A stretch of DNA of 64,000 nucleotides from Buttiauxella selenatireducens (GCF_031432975.1 NZ_CP133838.1:4030001-4094000), one strand, 5' to 3'; positions 48,365 through 59,165 are shown, numbered from the stretch's first letter. A program made the numbers and translations. The notes: generated by a model from the sequence alone, not told the origin.

Positions 48365-49020
48365 CATGGGAGGATTTATGGCCATTACTGCTTGATGGCA
48401 CCCTCGATACGCTTTACATGGTCGGGCTTGCGGCGTTGTTTACCGTGATTATCGGTTTACCGCTTGGGGTATTACTGTTTCTCACTCGTCGCGACGGAGT
48501 GCTACCCGCGCCGGTCTTCAATCAGATTATTGGCAGTGTGGTGAATGTCGGGCGTTCACTGCCGTTTATTGTGCTGTTGATTGCCTTAATCCCATTCACC
48601 CGCATTATTATTGGCACCACGTTGGGCAGTACTGCGGCGGTGGTTCCCATTACGATTGGCGCATTTCCGTTTTTTGCGCGAGTGGTGGAAAACGCATTAG
48701 ATGAAGTCGACAAAGGCCGCATCGAAGCCATTTTATCGATGGGTGGCAATGTCTGGCATATCATCGGAAAAGTGTTGTTACCCGAGGCGCTACCGGCTCT
48801 GCTGGCGGGGATCACACTCACAGTAGTGATGTTGATTGGGTTTTCGTCAATGGCGGGCGTGATTGGCGGCGGTGGGCTGGGGGATCTGGCGATCCGTTAC
48901 GGTTACCAGCGATTTAACGATCAGGTCATGGTCGGCACGGTGGTGATTTTAGTGGTGATGGTGCAATTAGTACAAAGTGTCGGTGACCGTTTAGTACGCC
49001 GTCTGGCACACCGACGTTAG
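48349..49020 (+). CDS. MetI-like ABC transporter permease
   Basis: A 223 aa inner-membrane permease with about five helices and the BPD_transp_1 coupling motif region ([33 protein letters not shown]). Similarity to MetI is clear, including the [25 protein letters not shown] segment. Its start lies inside the ATPase gene, so the two are coupled. This is the last gene of the operon that begins with the poly-Cys ORF. Confidence 0.9.
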   Translation: MRSRLAWEDLWPLLLDGTLDTLYMVGLAALFTVIIGLPLGVLLFLTRRDGVLPAPVFNQIIGSVVNVGRSLPFIVLLIALIPFTRIIIGTTLGSTAAVVPITIGAFPFFARVVENALDEVDKGRIEAILSMGGNVWHIIGKVLLPEALPALLAGITLTVVMLIGFSSMAGVIGGGGLGDLAIRYGYQRFNDQVMVGTVVILVVMVQLVQSVGDRLVRRLAHRR

Positions 49021-49108
49021 CATAATCCTTTGATTTTTTAGGGTGGGTAATCAATAGCGCCATTTACCTTTGGCATGTGACGCTATGTTTACCCTTCCTG
49101 GACTCTTC

Positions 49109-50482
49109 TCACTCAGCCTTTTCGCGCACCAACAACATCGTCATGGTAAACGACAACCCTAGTGCCAGCGCCACGCCCAGTAGTGCAAAGATAAAATACT
49201 GACCAATATAAGCAGGCAGGCTAAAAATGCTCGATAAAATATAGCCATACAAACGCACACCGAAGAAGGCGATGAATGCCGAAGCGATGGAACTTGCCAC
49301 CGTTGCGGCAATAAACGCTTTTTTATAGCGAGTCAGAACGCCGAACAGCGCAGGTTCCGTAATCCCCAGCAGAGCCGAAATCGCCGCAGGCAGAACTACC
49401 GCACGCTCTTCACGTGATTTGCTCTGCTTCCAGATAGCAAAAGTGGAGCCTGCAATCGCCATATTGGCCATAAACATCATTGGCATCAGCATGTCGTAAC
49501 CACGGTCAGTAAAGTTTTGCAGGGCGATTGGCGTCATCGCGTGATGCATCCCCGTCAAAATGGCCACCGGGCGAATCGCCCCGACAACCAGACCGGCAAA
49601 ACTTGCTGAGACACCAAACAAACCTTCGATAAACCACGCCAGCGCCTTGCCCAGATAAATCCCCATCGGCCCAATCACCACCAGCGCGACCAATGCGGCG
49701 AGAAACAGGGTGAGCGTTGGGGTAAACACGGTTTTCAAAATATCTGGCATTATTTTATCCACCCAGCGATGGATGTAACTCAGTGCCAGGACCGAGAAAA
49801 TAACCGGGATAACGCTTGAAGCGTAGTTAAACACCGAAACAGGCACGACGTTCAGGAAATAGAACGCATCGACGGCATTAGGTGAATGCGTTGCCAGCGC
49901 CTTCGCCGCTTCAATCAGCGACGGATACATCAAACATGCAGCAACCGCAGCGGCCAGATACTCATTGGTTTTGAAGATACGCGCGGCAGAAATCGCCAGG
50001 AAAAATGGCAAAAAGTAGAACACGCCGCTCGCAATCAAATCGATAACGATCACGGTGTCGCTTTTCGCTGAAACCATTTTCAGTGCGATCAGCCCCGCCA
50101 GCAGGCCTTTAATCATCCCGGCACCCGCAATCGCGGGAACAATCGGACCAAACACACCTGACACCGTATCCATAAACATCGATACCAGGCTCTTACGTGC
50201 TTTCTTTTGCTGGGCTGGCGCGGTTTGTTCAGGAGCGGAACCGAGCACTTGAGTCAATTGTTCGTACCAACTGTTTACCTGCGGGCCAATAATAATCTGG
50301 AATTGATCGCTCTGAATTTGCGCCCCTAAAACACCGGGGATTTTTTTAATCTCAGACTGATCAATTTTATTTTCGTCAATCAAAGAGAAGCGCAAGCGCG
50401 TCATACAGTGCCAGGCTTTACTAATATTATCTGCACCACCTATCAGGTGAATAATATTATTAATGGCATCACGAGTCCCCAT
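49109..50482 (-). CDS. PTS transporter subunit EIIBC, glucose/beta-glucoside superfamily
   Basis: A 457 aa fused PTS permease. The EIIB domain (residues 1-80) has the phosphorylated cysteine in WHCMTRLRF, and the EIIC domain (about 100-455) has ten or so helices with GMHHAMTPIALQNF and GITEPALFGV, the latter typical for sugar binding. There is no EIIA domain and none nearby, so it would use EIIA-Glc, as TreB and ScrA do. It is divergent from a broken dehydratase gene and near a GntR regulator. The sugar is unknown. Confidence 0.9.
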   Translation of the reverse strand: MGTRDAINNIIHLIGGADNISKAWHCMTRLRFSLIDENKIDQSEIKKIPGVLGAQIQSDQFQIIIGPQVNSWYEQLTQVLGSAPEQTAPAQQKKARKSLVSMFMDTVSGVFGPIVPAIAGAGMIKGLLAGLIALKMVSAKSDTVIVIDLIASGVFYFLPFFLAISAARIFKTNEYLAAAVAACLMYPSLIEAAKALATHSPNAVDAFYFLNVVPVSVFNYASSVIPVIFSVLALSYIHRWVDKIMPDILKTVFTPTLTLFLAALVALVVIGPMGIYLGKALAWFIEGLFGVSASFAGLVVGAIRPVAILTGMHHAMTPIALQNFTDRGYDMLMPMMFMANMAIAGSTFAIWKQSKSREERAVVLPAAISALLGITEPALFGVLTRYKKAFIAATVASSIASAFIAFFGVRLYGYILSSIFSLPAYIGQYFIFALLGVALALGLSFTMTMLLVREKAE

Positions 50483-50797
50483 CTGTCACTCCCGAAAAAA
50501 TTGCTTATTGTTATGTGTTGAATGCCAATGATGGTAGGGAATCACAAACACAAAAACAAACCAATAAAACTTAAACAACATCACACTTAGCCAATACAAA
50601 GGCACTTAAACCACCAAAAGACGATAATTGGTATGGTTTTTACGTACTCTACGCCTCTTTTCCTGACCAATAAAAATATGCAAAAAAAACATTTACCCGC
50701 ACACAAAAATAAGGTGATAGTAAATAACAGAAGCCGACATTGAATAAGTCACCACCCATGAACTGCCCTAAATAATTCCAGGGTGTGGAGTAATTTT
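50483..50797. promoter_or_regulatory. Divergent control region, EIIBC / dehydratase
   Basis: About 315 AT-rich bases between two divergent genes. CCAATA occurs three times on the plus strand (50561, 50591, 50667) and a reversed TTGGTAT near 50629, which could be sites for the neighbouring GntR regulator. No clear CRP palindrome was seen. This is by eye only. Confidence 0.4.
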
Positions 50798-51996
50798 GTG
50801 AAACCAACCATTATTGAAAATATCGAATGTTTCATCACCCGTCCTGACCGCCACAACCTGGTCACGGTACGCGTCACCACCGATAAAGGCGTGATTGGCC
50901 ACGGTTGTGCCACTTTCCAGCAGCGCCCTTTGGCCGTCAAAGCGATGGTCGACGAATACCTCAAACCGTTACTTCTCGGGCGTGATGCCAACAACATTGA
51001 AGACTTGTGGCAAATGATGACGGTCAACGCCTACTGGCGCAACGGCCCGGTTATCAACAACGCGATTGCCGGTGTTGACATGGCGCTTTGGGATATTAAA
51101 GGCCAACTGGCAGATATGCCGCTGTATCAACTTCTGGGGGGAAATCGAAAGACGCTATCGCCGCTTACAGCCACGCCGCCAGTGAAACGCTGGAAGGATT
51201 ATTCCTGGAGGTCGATAAACTGCTGGCACAAGGGTATCGCTATATTCGCTGTCAGTTAGGTTTTTACGGCGGTACGCCACAAGGGCTGCACGCCACGAAA
51301 TCGCCAACTCCTGGCGCGTATTATTGCCAGGATGAATACATGGCGAATACCGTGGCGATGTTCAAAGCGCTACGCGAGAAGTACGGCAACCAGTTCCATA
51401 TTCTGCATGATGTGCATGAACGTTTATTCCCACAGCAAGCGGTGCAACTGGCAAAAGCACTCGAACCATACCAACCCTGGTTTATCGAAGATATTCTGCC
51501 GCCACAACACAGTGCATGGTTAGAACAAGTCCGCGCGCACTCCAGCATTCCACTGGCAATGGGTGAACTGTTTAATAACCCAGCTGAATGGCATGATCTC
51601 ATTGTGAATCGGCGCATCGATTTTATCCGCTGCCACGTTTCGCAAATCGGCGGGATAACGCCTGCGCTCAAACTCGCCATTCTTTGCCAGGCATTTGGAG
51701 TGCGTCTGGCCTGGCATGGCCCCGGAGATATGACACCGATTGGCGTGGCGGTGAATACGCATTTAAATATTCATCTGCACAATGCGGCGATTCAGGAATT
51801 TATCCCGAATAAACCGAATACCGAATCGGTATTCCCCGGCGCGCCAGTCGCTGAGCAAGGATATATCTATCCTATTGAAAAACCGGGTATTGGTGTGAGC
51901 TTTGACCAACAAAAAGCAGAGGCCTTCCCCGTGGAGTATCGCCCACATGAGTGGACGCAGAGCCGCTTACCCAACGGGGCCATTCATACTCCCTGA
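50798..51996 (+). pseudogene. RspA/ManD-like enolase-superfamily dehydratase, frameshifted
   Basis: The gene reads as two pieces. The first (50798-51141) starts [20 protein letters not shown] behind GGAG and runs to MPLYQLLGG; the second, in the next frame, continues to 51996 with [30 protein letters not shown] and HGPGDMTP, the metal ligands and catalytic region of the family. Adding one G to the run of six at 51136-51141 restores an uninterrupted 399 aa protein with [19 protein letters not shown] at the joint, close to the length of E. coli RspA (404 aa). The enzyme would dehydrate a sugar acid such as mannonate or gluconate. The break may be a real mutation, a phase-variable tract or a sequencing error. 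Confidence 0.85.
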
Positions 51997-52706
51997 GTGC
52001 CCTGCCGCCAGGCCAAATTGTCATGGTTATAGGGGATGACGTAAGTACAGGAATAATTGATATCGACGATTTCGCTGATTTCAAATACTCGTCCCCCTTC
52101 GAGGATCCCGCGGTTGATGATATGCATCGCCGGGATCCCTTTTTTACATTCCAGTAATGCTGCCTGTTCCTTGCTAATCGATACGGCCTGATAACTGGTT
52201 AGCAGGTGCGAAATTCGAAATCCTTTACTGAGCACATATTGTTGAATGGATCGTTCAATCACTTGCTGATTAAGATCGGGGAAATCCTGCACGGGCATTC
52301 GTGAAATCTCAATTTGCACCTTTTGATTATCGACATATCGCAAACGGCAAAACTGCCAGATGTACGCATTTTCATCCACACCAAAGACTTGCTGCTCATC
52401 GCGATTCGGTAGCTTTTTATGCAGATTGACCATACGAAAAGCCATCTGATCAAAACGTTTTTCGGTAATGGAGTTATATACCAGCGGGTTATTACGGGCT
52501 TGTGTGTTAATCCAAATCCCGGACCCCTGAATAATTTCAACCACCCCAATACTCACCAGCCTTTCCAGGGCTTTGCGAATAGTGAAACGCGAAACATCAT
52601 ATTCTTCTGCAAGCTGACGCTCTGGGGGTAATTTGCGTCGTTGCGAATCATTATGCTGATAAATTTTGCTCAACAAATCCTGGATAACAAACTCTTTTTT
52701 CTTCAT
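51984..52706 (-). CDS. GntR/HutC-family transcriptional regulator
   Basis: A 240 aa regulator with the GntR winged helix ([33 protein letters not shown]) and a UTRA effector domain (about residues 90-235). It converges with the frameshifted dehydratase, and their 3' ends overlap by 13 bases. It most likely controls the PTS and dehydratase genes in response to a phosphorylated sugar. Confidence 0.88.
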   Translation of the reverse strand: MKKKEFVIQDLLSKIYQHNDSQRRKLPPERQLAEEYDVSRFTIRKALERLVSIGVVEIIQGSGIWINTQARNNPLVYNSITEKRFDQMAFRMVNLHKKLPNRDEQQVFGVDENAYIWQFCRLRYVDNQKVQIEISRMPVQDFPDLNQQVIERSIQQYVLSKGFRISHLLTSYQAVSISKEQAALLECKKGIPAMHIINRGILEGGRVFEISEIVDINYSCTYVIPYNHDNLAWRQGTQGV

Positions 52707-52848
52707 TCAATGCTCACCAGATGCTCGCGTCTAAAGATTCCATGCACACTTAGCATGAAAACATAACATCCCTCAAACATGTGAGATAGACTAACCTCTT
52801 CTATGTAAAACCATTATAAAAACTATTCTCATAACGGGGTCTACCAGA

Positions 52849-54408
52849 ATGACGTCCCGAAAGCTCATCAGCCTGGTCAGTGGCATACTTATTTTGGCCG
52901 TATTGCTTCCCATTTTGTTGAGCATTTATCTTGCTCATCGTAAGGCTGAACAAGCATTTCATAATGAATTGAATGAATTTGCCAACCACGCTTTGATGCG
53001 TACCGGGCAAGTCATCGACGACGCTATTTCTGCCGTTGACGATATTAACCGCTTTAAAGACCCAACCTGCTCTCATGCACACGCTGAAGCCATGCGCCGT
53101 ACCGCCCTTGAATATCGCAATGTGCAAGAAGTGATGCTTGAAAAAGATAACCGTATTCTGTGCAGTTCACTGGAATCCTTTGCCTACAATGAACGGTTAG
53201 GCGAACCTGATCGCATCGGTGAACACGGCTTTAGTGCGTGGTATACCACTCCACCGATACCGGGTTTTAAACGCAAGATGATTTTTATCGGCAAAGCGCC
53301 GCATATTGCGTTAGTCGACCCAATGTCATTTATTGATGTGCTTCCTTTTGGAAGTTATACGCTCAATATTGCGATGGTGGGTCTGGGTAAAAACGAACTT
53401 ATCGCCACAAACAGTACCTATATTTCAGATGACTGGCGCAAGCCGCTGGCACAGGGCGCAGAAGAGTTTCAAAGCGATAATAATATCTATGTCATTCGTC
53501 GGGATGACAATCTTGGCCTGGCCATGATCGCCTGGGCATCAGTGGAACCGCTGACCGAAGCCTGGTACCAGCAACTCTATATTTGGCTACCTGTGGGATT
53601 AATCATCAGCTTCGTCACGGGATGGTTCTTACTTCGTGTTTTACGTCGGCTGTTATCGCCTCAAAATCGTTTGATGGATGCCATCAAAAACCATGAGTTA
53701 CGCGTGGTTTACCAGCCTATAGTGAATCTTGAAAGTGGCGAAAGTGTCGGTGCAGAAGCATTAATTCGCTGGCAGCAGCAAGACGGTACCATGCTTACTC
53801 CGGATGTATTTATTCCGCTGGCAGAACATACCGGCCTGGTCACGCAATTAACAGAGCAAGTCATTGAACTGATATTCCTCGAACTAGGCGAGTGGCTTCA
53901 CCAACATCCTGATTATCATATTTCAGTTAATTTAGGCACCCGCGATGTCCGGAGTTTACATATACTGGAAGTCATCATCCCTTATTTGTCACGTTACTCC
54001 GTCAAGCCGGGCCAAATAGCATTTGAAATTACCGAGCGTGGTTTTGCCGATCCGAAAGTGACCGCGCCGATAATTGCACAATATCGCGAGGCTGGTCATG
54101 CAATCTATATTGATGATTTTGGCACCGGCTATTCTAGCCTGAGTTATTTGCAGGATCTTGATGTCGATATTCTGAAAATAGATAAGTCATTTGTAGACGC
54201 GATTGGATATAAAAATATCACTCCGCATATCATTGAAATGGCCAACTCTTTGGGGATTTTAATGGTCGCCGAGGGGATCGAAACCCCCGTCCAGGCCACC
54301 TGGTTACGTACTCAGGGTGTGCAGTACGGCCAGGGCTGGTTGTTCAGTAAAGCCCTGCCAAAAGATAAGTTCATCGAATGGGTCGCAAACTATAGCGCCA
54401 GGGGATAA
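52849..54408 (+). CDS. Cyclic-di-GMP phosphodiesterase, CSS-EAL type
   Basis: A 519 aa membrane protein with two transmembrane segments (about 8-30 and 242-262) flanking a periplasmic CSS-motif sensor, with CSS in ILCSSLESF, followed by a cytosolic EAL domain. The EAL signature AEALIRW, DDFGTGYSSLSYLQ, KIDKSFVD and EGIETPVQA are all intact, so it should be active. CSS-EAL proteins respond to periplasmic thiol redox state through the two sensor cysteines. It converges with norR. Confidence 0.93.
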   Translation: MTSRKLISLVSGILILAVLLPILLSIYLAHRKAEQAFHNELNEFANHALMRTGQVIDDAISAVDDINRFKDPTCSHAHAEAMRRTALEYRNVQEVMLEKDNRILCSSLESFAYNERLGEPDRIGEHGFSAWYTTPPIPGFKRKMIFIGKAPHIALVDPMSFIDVLPFGSYTLNIAMVGLGKNELIATNSTYISDDWRKPLAQGAEEFQSDNNIYVIRRDDNLGLAMIAWASVEPLTEAWYQQLYIWLPVGLIISFVTGWFLLRVLRRLLSPQNRLMDAIKNHELRVVYQPIVNLESGESVGAEALIRWQQQDGTMLTPDVFIPLAEHTGLVTQLTEQVIELIFLELGEWLHQHPDYHISVNLGTRDVRSLHILEVIIPYLSRYSVKPGQIAFEITERGFADPKVTAPIIAQYREAGHAIYIDDFGTGYSSLSYLQDLDVDILKIDKSFVDAIGYKNITPHIIEMANSLGILMVAEGIETPVQATWLRTQGVQYGQGWLFSKALPKDKFIEWVANYSARG

Positions 54409-54432
54409 AACGCATCTGAAAAATGCCAGACA

Positions 54433-55947
54433 CTATTTCACGCCAAGGCGTTTTGCCAGGCGGTGTAAATTGGCAACATCTAATTGTAGCTGTCTGGCAC
54501 TCGCCGCCCAGTTTCCGGCGTTGGCATCCAGCGTACTGATAATAATCTGGCGCTGGAAATCGTCGGTCGCGGTACGCAAATTATCCACCACCGGCACTGT
54601 TGCACCCTGAATGTCAGCCGGTTTGGTATCGGCTTCGCTCAGTTGAAAATGTTGCGGTTGAAGCCAGACTTCACCGTCCGGCTTGCCTGAACGCGCTAAC
54701 ACGGTCGCGCGGTAAAGCGCATGTTCCAGCTCGCGAATGTTCCCTGGCCAGTCGTAACGACGCAGTAAATCACGTGCAGCATCGCTCAACGCCACCTGTT
54801 TAAGCCCCATTTTTACGCGGCTTTGCTCGCAGAAAAACCCCGCCAATAGCGTGATATCGTCACCTCGTTCGCGCAATGGGGGAACATGGAGCGGAAACAC
54901 ACTTAAACGGTGGAACAAATCGGCGCGAAATTCCCCTGCCAACACATGCTGTTTGAGATCACGATTGGTCGCCGCCAGCACGCGCACATTGACTCTTTGG
55001 CTGCTGTCATCGCCCACACGCTGTATATCGCCATACTGTAAAACGCGCAGCAATTTTGCCTGAAGCGTTAACGGCAACTCCCCGATTTCATCCAGAAAAA
55101 GAGTGCCGTTATCTGCCATCTCAAATTTGCCCGTTCGATGGTGAATAGCCCCGGTAAAGGCCCCTTTTACGTGGCCGAACAGTTCGCTCTCCGCCACACT
55201 TTCCGGCAACGCCGCACAGTTGAGATACACCAGAGGATTGGCGGCACGCGCCGAACCACTGTGAATTGCCCGCGCCACCAGCTCTTTGCCGACGCCCGTT
55301 TCCCCGGTGATCAGCACATTGAGATCGGAACCGGCGACGATTTCGATCTCTTTCTTAAGCTGCATAATTCCCGCAGATAACCCGACCATTTCGGTGCTGC
55401 TGGTTTTACCGGCAGCGGGAAGCATGGTTACAGCAGGCGTTTGATTTTCAAGTTGTTCCATTAGCATCGCATTATTCAATGCACCTGCCGCCAGAACGCT
55501 TATCAAACGTAACTCTTCATCACTGAAATGATCGAACTGCAAAGGGTCCATACCATCGACGGTTAACGCACCAATCAGGTTTTGATCGGCAAACAACGGC
55601 AGACCGAGGCAAGCATGCACTTTTAAATCGGTGTGATCGGGAATAAGCCCATCGTAAGGATCGGGCAGCTCGCTATCTGCCGGGAACCGCACCACATCCC
55701 CTGCCCGCGCAATAGCCTCCAGACGTGGATGTGCATCTAAATCGAAGCGCCGTCCGAGCACATCTTCCGCCAGCCCATCAATGGCCAACGGGCGAAATTG
55801 CCGCGCTTCGTAACGCAGCAACGCCGTCGCATCACCACCTAAAAGCTGGCGCAGGGTGCGAATCAAACGGGCAAAGCGATCCTGATGTGAAATGCCGCTT
55901 TGCAGTTCGATAGCAATATTGGCAAGGGAAGTAATAGACAGGCTCAT
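54433..55947 (-). CDS. norR: Nitric oxide-responsive sigma-54 activator NorR
   Basis: NorR senses NO through a mononuclear iron in its GAF domain and activates norVW with sigma-54. The 504 aa protein has the GAF domain (about 1-170), an AAA+ domain with Walker A GETGVGKE and the sigma-54 contact loop GAFTGA, and a C-terminal Fis-type helix-turn-helix ([24 protein letters not shown]). The start [15 protein letters not shown] follows GGAG by six bases. Three NorR sites lie in the norR-norV gap. Confidence 0.97.
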   Translation of the reverse strand: MSLSITSLANIAIELQSGISHQDRFARLIRTLRQLLGGDATALLRYEARQFRPLAIDGLAEDVLGRRFDLDAHPRLEAIARAGDVVRFPADSELPDPYDGLIPDHTDLKVHACLGLPLFADQNLIGALTVDGMDPLQFDHFSDEELRLISVLAAGALNNAMLMEQLENQTPAVTMLPAAGKTSSTEMVGLSAGIMQLKKEIEIVAGSDLNVLITGETGVGKELVARAIHSGSARAANPLVYLNCAALPESVAESELFGHVKGAFTGAIHHRTGKFEMADNGTLFLDEIGELPLTLQAKLLRVLQYGDIQRVGDDSSQRVNVRVLAATNRDLKQHVLAGEFRADLFHRLSVFPLHVPPLRERGDDITLLAGFFCEQSRVKMGLKQVALSDAARDLLRRYDWPGNIRELEHALYRATVLARSGKPDGEVWLQPQHFQLSEADTKPADIQGATVPVVDNLRTATDDFQRQIIISTLDANAGNWAASARQLQLDVANLHRLAKRLGVK

Positions 55948-55989
55948 AAGCGGCTCCATAAAACGATTTCGCTAACTTACCTTTCAGTA

Positions 55990-56044
55990 GTCAAAAAGAC
56001 AATTCAATTGTCAAAACGACATCTCTTTGCATTGTCATTATGAC
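55990..56044. promoter_or_regulatory. Three NorR enhancer sites
   Basis: GTCAAAAAGAC (55990-56000), GTCAAAACGAC (56010-56020) and GTCATTATGAC (56034-56044) are three 11-bp sites with GTC-N5-GAC symmetry. E. coli norVW also has three NorR sites with this GT-N7-AC core. They lie 55-110 bases upstream of the sigma-54 promoter. Confidence 0.9.
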
Positions 56045-56098
56045 AACTAAATTTTATCCAATTTCATTAAACCACTTTAAAATCAACAAAATAAAAAG

Positions 56099-56116
56099 TT
56101 GGCACGCCATTTGTAA
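56099..56116 (+). promoter_or_regulatory. Sigma-54 promoter of norVW
   Basis: TTGGCACGCCATTTGTAA fits the sigma-54 consensus TTGGCACG-N4-TTGCA at the -24 element, with GT in place of GC at -12. It starts 67 bases before the norV ATG. Confidence 0.78.
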
Positions 56117-56165
56117 TATATCCAGCACGAGCATCATTTTTTTAATTCTTTTTGAGGTATGACAG

Positions 56166-57605
56166 ATGGCTATTTTAGTAAAAAACAACATTCATTGGGT
56201 TGGCCAACGTGACTGGGAAGTGCGTGATTTCCACGGCACCGAATACAAAACGCTGCGTGGCAGCAGCTACAATAGCTATCTTATCCGTGAAGAAAAAAAT
56301 GTGCTGATCGACACCGTCGACCACAAATTCAGCCGCGAGTTTGTGCAGAACTTACGTAGCGAAATCGACCTGGCTGATATTGATTGCATCATCATCAACC
56401 ATGCGGAAGAAGACCACGCGGGCGCACTGACGGAGTTGATGTCCTGCATCCCGGATACCCCAATTTACTGTACGGCTAACGCCATTGATTCCATTACCGG
56501 CCATCATCACCATCCTGAATGGAACTTCAACGTGGTGAAAACCGGTGACAGCATCGATATCGGTAACGGTAAACAATTGATCTTCGTTGAAACCCCAATG
56601 CTGCACTGGCCTGACAGCATGATGACCTATATGACAGGCGACGCGGTGCTGTTCAGTAATGACGCCTTCGGCCAGCACTATTGCGATGAACGCCTGTTCA
56701 ATGACGAAGTCGATCAAAGCGAGCTGTTCGAACAGTGCCAGCGCTACTACGCCAACATCCTGACGCCGTTCAGCCGCCTGGTGACGCCGAAAATTACCGA
56801 GATCCTTGGCTTTAATCTGCCGGTGGATATGATTGCCACTTCCCACGGTGTGGTATGGCGCGATAACCCAACTCAGATTGTCGAAATGTACCTGAAATGG
56901 GCGGCAGATTATCAGGAAGACAGAGTCACGATTTTCTACGACACCATGTCCAACAATACCCGCATGATGGCTGACGCCATTGCTCAGGGGATTAACGAAG
57001 TTGACCCCAGTGTGGCGGTAAAAATCTTTAACGTGGCCCGTAGCGACAAAAATGACATTCTCACCAACGTCTTCCGTTCCAAGGGCGTGCTGGTCGGCAC
57101 CTCCACCATGAACAACGTGATGATGCCAAAAATTGCCGGACTGGTTGAGGAAATGACCGGCCTGCGTTTCCGTAATAAACGTGCCAGCGCCTTCGGTTCT
57201 CACGGCTGGAGCGGCGGCGCGGTAGACCGCCTCTCTACCCGCTTACAGGATGCGGGTTTTGAAATGTCGATGAGCCTGAAAGCCAAATGGCGTCCGGACC
57301 TCGACGCGCTGGAAGTCTGCCGCCAGCATGGCCGCGAAATTGCTCGTCAGTGGGCGCTGACTCCGCTGGTTTCAACACCTGCTGCTCCACAGCAAGTAAA
57401 CGTTGCTGAAGTGAAAACCTGCGCCGATTTAGGTCCACAAATGCAGTGCAGCGTTTGCCAGTGGATTTACGATCCCGCCACCGGCGAGCCAATGCAGGAC
57501 GTCGCACCAGGCACCCCGTGGAGCGAAGTGCCGGATACCTTCCTGTGCCCGGAATGCTCGCTCGGCAAAGACGTGTTTGATGTACTGGCAACGGAGGCAA
57601 AATGA
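56166..57605 (+). CDS. norV: Anaerobic nitric oxide reductase flavorubredoxin
   Basis: NorV reduces NO to N2O without oxygen in the cytosol. The 479 aa protein has an N-terminal metallo-beta-lactamase diiron domain (NHAEEDHAG around residues 78-86, [19 protein letters not shown]), a flavodoxin domain ([16 protein letters not shown] near residue 258), and a C-terminal rubredoxin with CSVC..CPEC. Length matches E. coli. It is expressed from the sigma-54 promoter and overlaps norW by 4 bases. Confidence 0.98.
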   Translation: MAILVKNNIHWVGQRDWEVRDFHGTEYKTLRGSSYNSYLIREEKNVLIDTVDHKFSREFVQNLRSEIDLADIDCIIINHAEEDHAGALTELMSCIPDTPIYCTANAIDSITGHHHHPEWNFNVVKTGDSIDIGNGKQLIFVETPMLHWPDSMMTYMTGDAVLFSNDAFGQHYCDERLFNDEVDQSELFEQCQRYYANILTPFSRLVTPKITEILGFNLPVDMIATSHGVVWRDNPTQIVEMYLKWAADYQEDRVTIFYDTMSNNTRMMADAIAQGINEVDPSVAVKIFNVARSDKNDILTNVFRSKGVLVGTSTMNNVMMPKIAGLVEEMTGLRFRNKRASAFGSHGWSGGAVDRLSTRLQDAGFEMSMSLKAKWRPDLDALEVCRQHGREIARQWALTPLVSTPAAPQQVNVAEVKTCADLGPQMQCSVCQWIYDPATGEPMQDVAPGTPWSEVPDTFLCPECSLGKDVFDVLATEAK

Positions 57606-58735
57606 AACATGGCATTGTGATTATCGGTTCGGGCTTTGCCGCCCGCCAACTGGTTAAAAACATCCGCAAGCATGATGCGCAGGTTCCTGTACGCCTGATT
57701 GCCGCCGACAGTATGGATGAATACAACAAACCCGATCTCAGCCACGTAATGAGCCTGAACCAACGTGCAGACGACCTCACCCGGCAACGTGCCGGGGAGT
57801 TTGCCGAGCAGTTTAATCTCACGCTGAACGCCAATAGCTGGGTTTCGTCTATCGACCGTAAAGAACGTCTGGTTAAATGCGGTGACCAGCAATGGCCGTA
57901 TGACAAACTGGTGCTGGCAACCGGTTCAAGCGCCCTGCTTCCGCCGATTCAGGGTAAAGAGCTGATGTTGACACTTAACAGCCAGCAAGAGTTTATGGCC
58001 TGTGAATCATCGCTGCGTGACTCCCGTCGGGTGATGATTTTAGGCGGGGGCCTGATTGGTACTGAACTGGCGATGGATTTTTGTCGCGCGGGCAAACAGG
58101 TGATTCTGGTGGATAACGCTGCCAGCCTGCTCGCCTCGTTGATGCCAGCGGAAGTCAGCAGTCGTCTTCAGCATCGGCTCAATAACATGGGCGTGGAACT
58201 GCTGTTTAATCAGCGCCTTGAATCACTGAAAAAAACTGAACAGGGCATAAATGCCACGCTGAGTAATGGAAGAAGTGTCAATGTGGATGCAGTTGTCGCC
58301 GCCATTGGCCTGCGTTCCAATATCGGGCTGGCGCAACACGCCGGTCTTGATGTGAATCGCGGTATTCAGGTCAATCGCCAGTTGCAGACTTCCGATGCCA
58401 ATATCTACGCGCTCGGAGACTGTGCAGAAATAGACGGCAAGGTACTGCCGTTCCTGCAACCGATTCAATTTAGCGCCATGACGCTTGCCAAAAATTTGTT
58501 GGGTGCCACTGATGGTCTTGCACTTCCAGCCATGCTGGTGAAAGTGAAAACACCTGAATTGCCGTTGCATCTGGCGGGCGAAACGCAGCGTAGTGATTTG
58601 CACTGGCAGATTTCAGCCGAGCCGCAAGGTTTAATCGCGAAAGGTTATGATATCGAGCAGCAATTGCGGGCGTTTATTGTGAGTGAAGCTCATATGAAAC
58701 AGGCATTTGGATTGTTACGCGAGCTGAAGGTTTAA
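57602..58735 (+). CDS. norW: NADH:flavorubredoxin reductase
   Basis: NorW passes electrons from NADH to the rubredoxin domain of NorV. The 377 aa protein has an FAD-binding start ([16 protein letters not shown]), an NADH-binding [13 protein letters not shown] near residue 150 and the second FAD motif [12 protein letters not shown]. The start overlaps the norV stop. A REP-like unit follows. Confidence 0.97.
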   Translation: MKHGIVIIGSGFAARQLVKNIRKHDAQVPVRLIAADSMDEYNKPDLSHVMSLNQRADDLTRQRAGEFAEQFNLTLNANSWVSSIDRKERLVKCGDQQWPYDKLVLATGSSALLPPIQGKELMLTLNSQQEFMACESSLRDSRRVMILGGGLIGTELAMDFCRAGKQVILVDNAASLLASLMPAEVSSRLQHRLNNMGVELLFNQRLESLKKTEQGINATLSNGRSVNVDAVVAAIGLRSNIGLAQHAGLDVNRGIQVNRQLQTSDANIYALGDCAEIDGKVLPFLQPIQFSAMTLAKNLLGATDGLALPAMLVKVKTPELPLHLAGETQRSDLHWQISAEPQGLIAKGYDIEQQLRAFIVSEAHMKQAFGLLRELKV

Positions 58736-58746
58736 CTGTTTTTACA

Positions 58747-58772
58747 GGGTGGATGACGCTAAGCGCATCCAC
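58747..58772. repeat. REP-like palindrome after norW
   Basis: GTGGATGACGCT and AGCGCATCCAC form a nearly perfect stem, as in REP units, between norW and the convergent ybaA. Confidence 0.65.
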
Positions 58773-58811
58773 TCTGCATAAAAGCGGTCGGCGTTAGCGC
58801 CCCCGCCCGAT

Positions 58812-59165
58812 TTACTCGTCGAGCAGTGGCGAAAAGCCACCATAAATCATGCGCTTGCCATCAAATGGCATTGATTCGCCAAACTCTTTCATCCGTGGGT
58901 CAGACATCATTTTGGCATTCGCGGCATCCCGCACTTCTTTAGACGGATATTCAATCCAGCTGAAAACAACTTCTTCGCTCTCTTCAGCTTTTACCGCCAT
59001 ACGAAAATCAGTGAGTTTGCCATCGGGCACATCGTCAGCCCAACATTCCACGACGCGTAGCGCACCAAATTCTTTAAATAACGGTGCGGCTTTGGCAGCC
59101 ATTTCCTTATACGCATCTTTATTTGCTGCCGGTACAGCAACAACGAAACCATCAACATAAGGCAT
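58812..59165 (-). CDS. ybaA: DUF1428-family protein YbaA
   Basis: A 117 aa cytosolic protein almost identical in layout to E. coli YbaA (VDGFVVAVPAANKDAYKEMA, CWADDVPDGKLTDF, VVFSWIEYPSKEVRDAANAKMMSDPRM). It has a ferredoxin-like alpha/beta barrel fold and unknown function. GGAGG lies six bases before the ATG. Confidence 0.95.
   Translation of the reverse strand: MPYVDGFVVAVPAANKDAYKEMAAKAAPLFKEFGALRVVECWADDVPDGKLTDFRMAVKAEESEEVVFSWIEYPSKEVRDAANAKMMSDPRMKEFGESMPFDGKRMIYGGFSPLLDE

Noticed and set aside
46767-49020. Naming the transporter genes metQ, metN and metI
   Set aside because: The binding protein lacks a lipobox, the ATPase lacks the regulatory domain and an oxygenase leads the operon, so methionine specificity is not supported.
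56352-57203. A 283-codon minus-strand ORF inside norV
   Set aside because: norV is certain from its three domains; the antisense frame has no domain or ribosome binding site.
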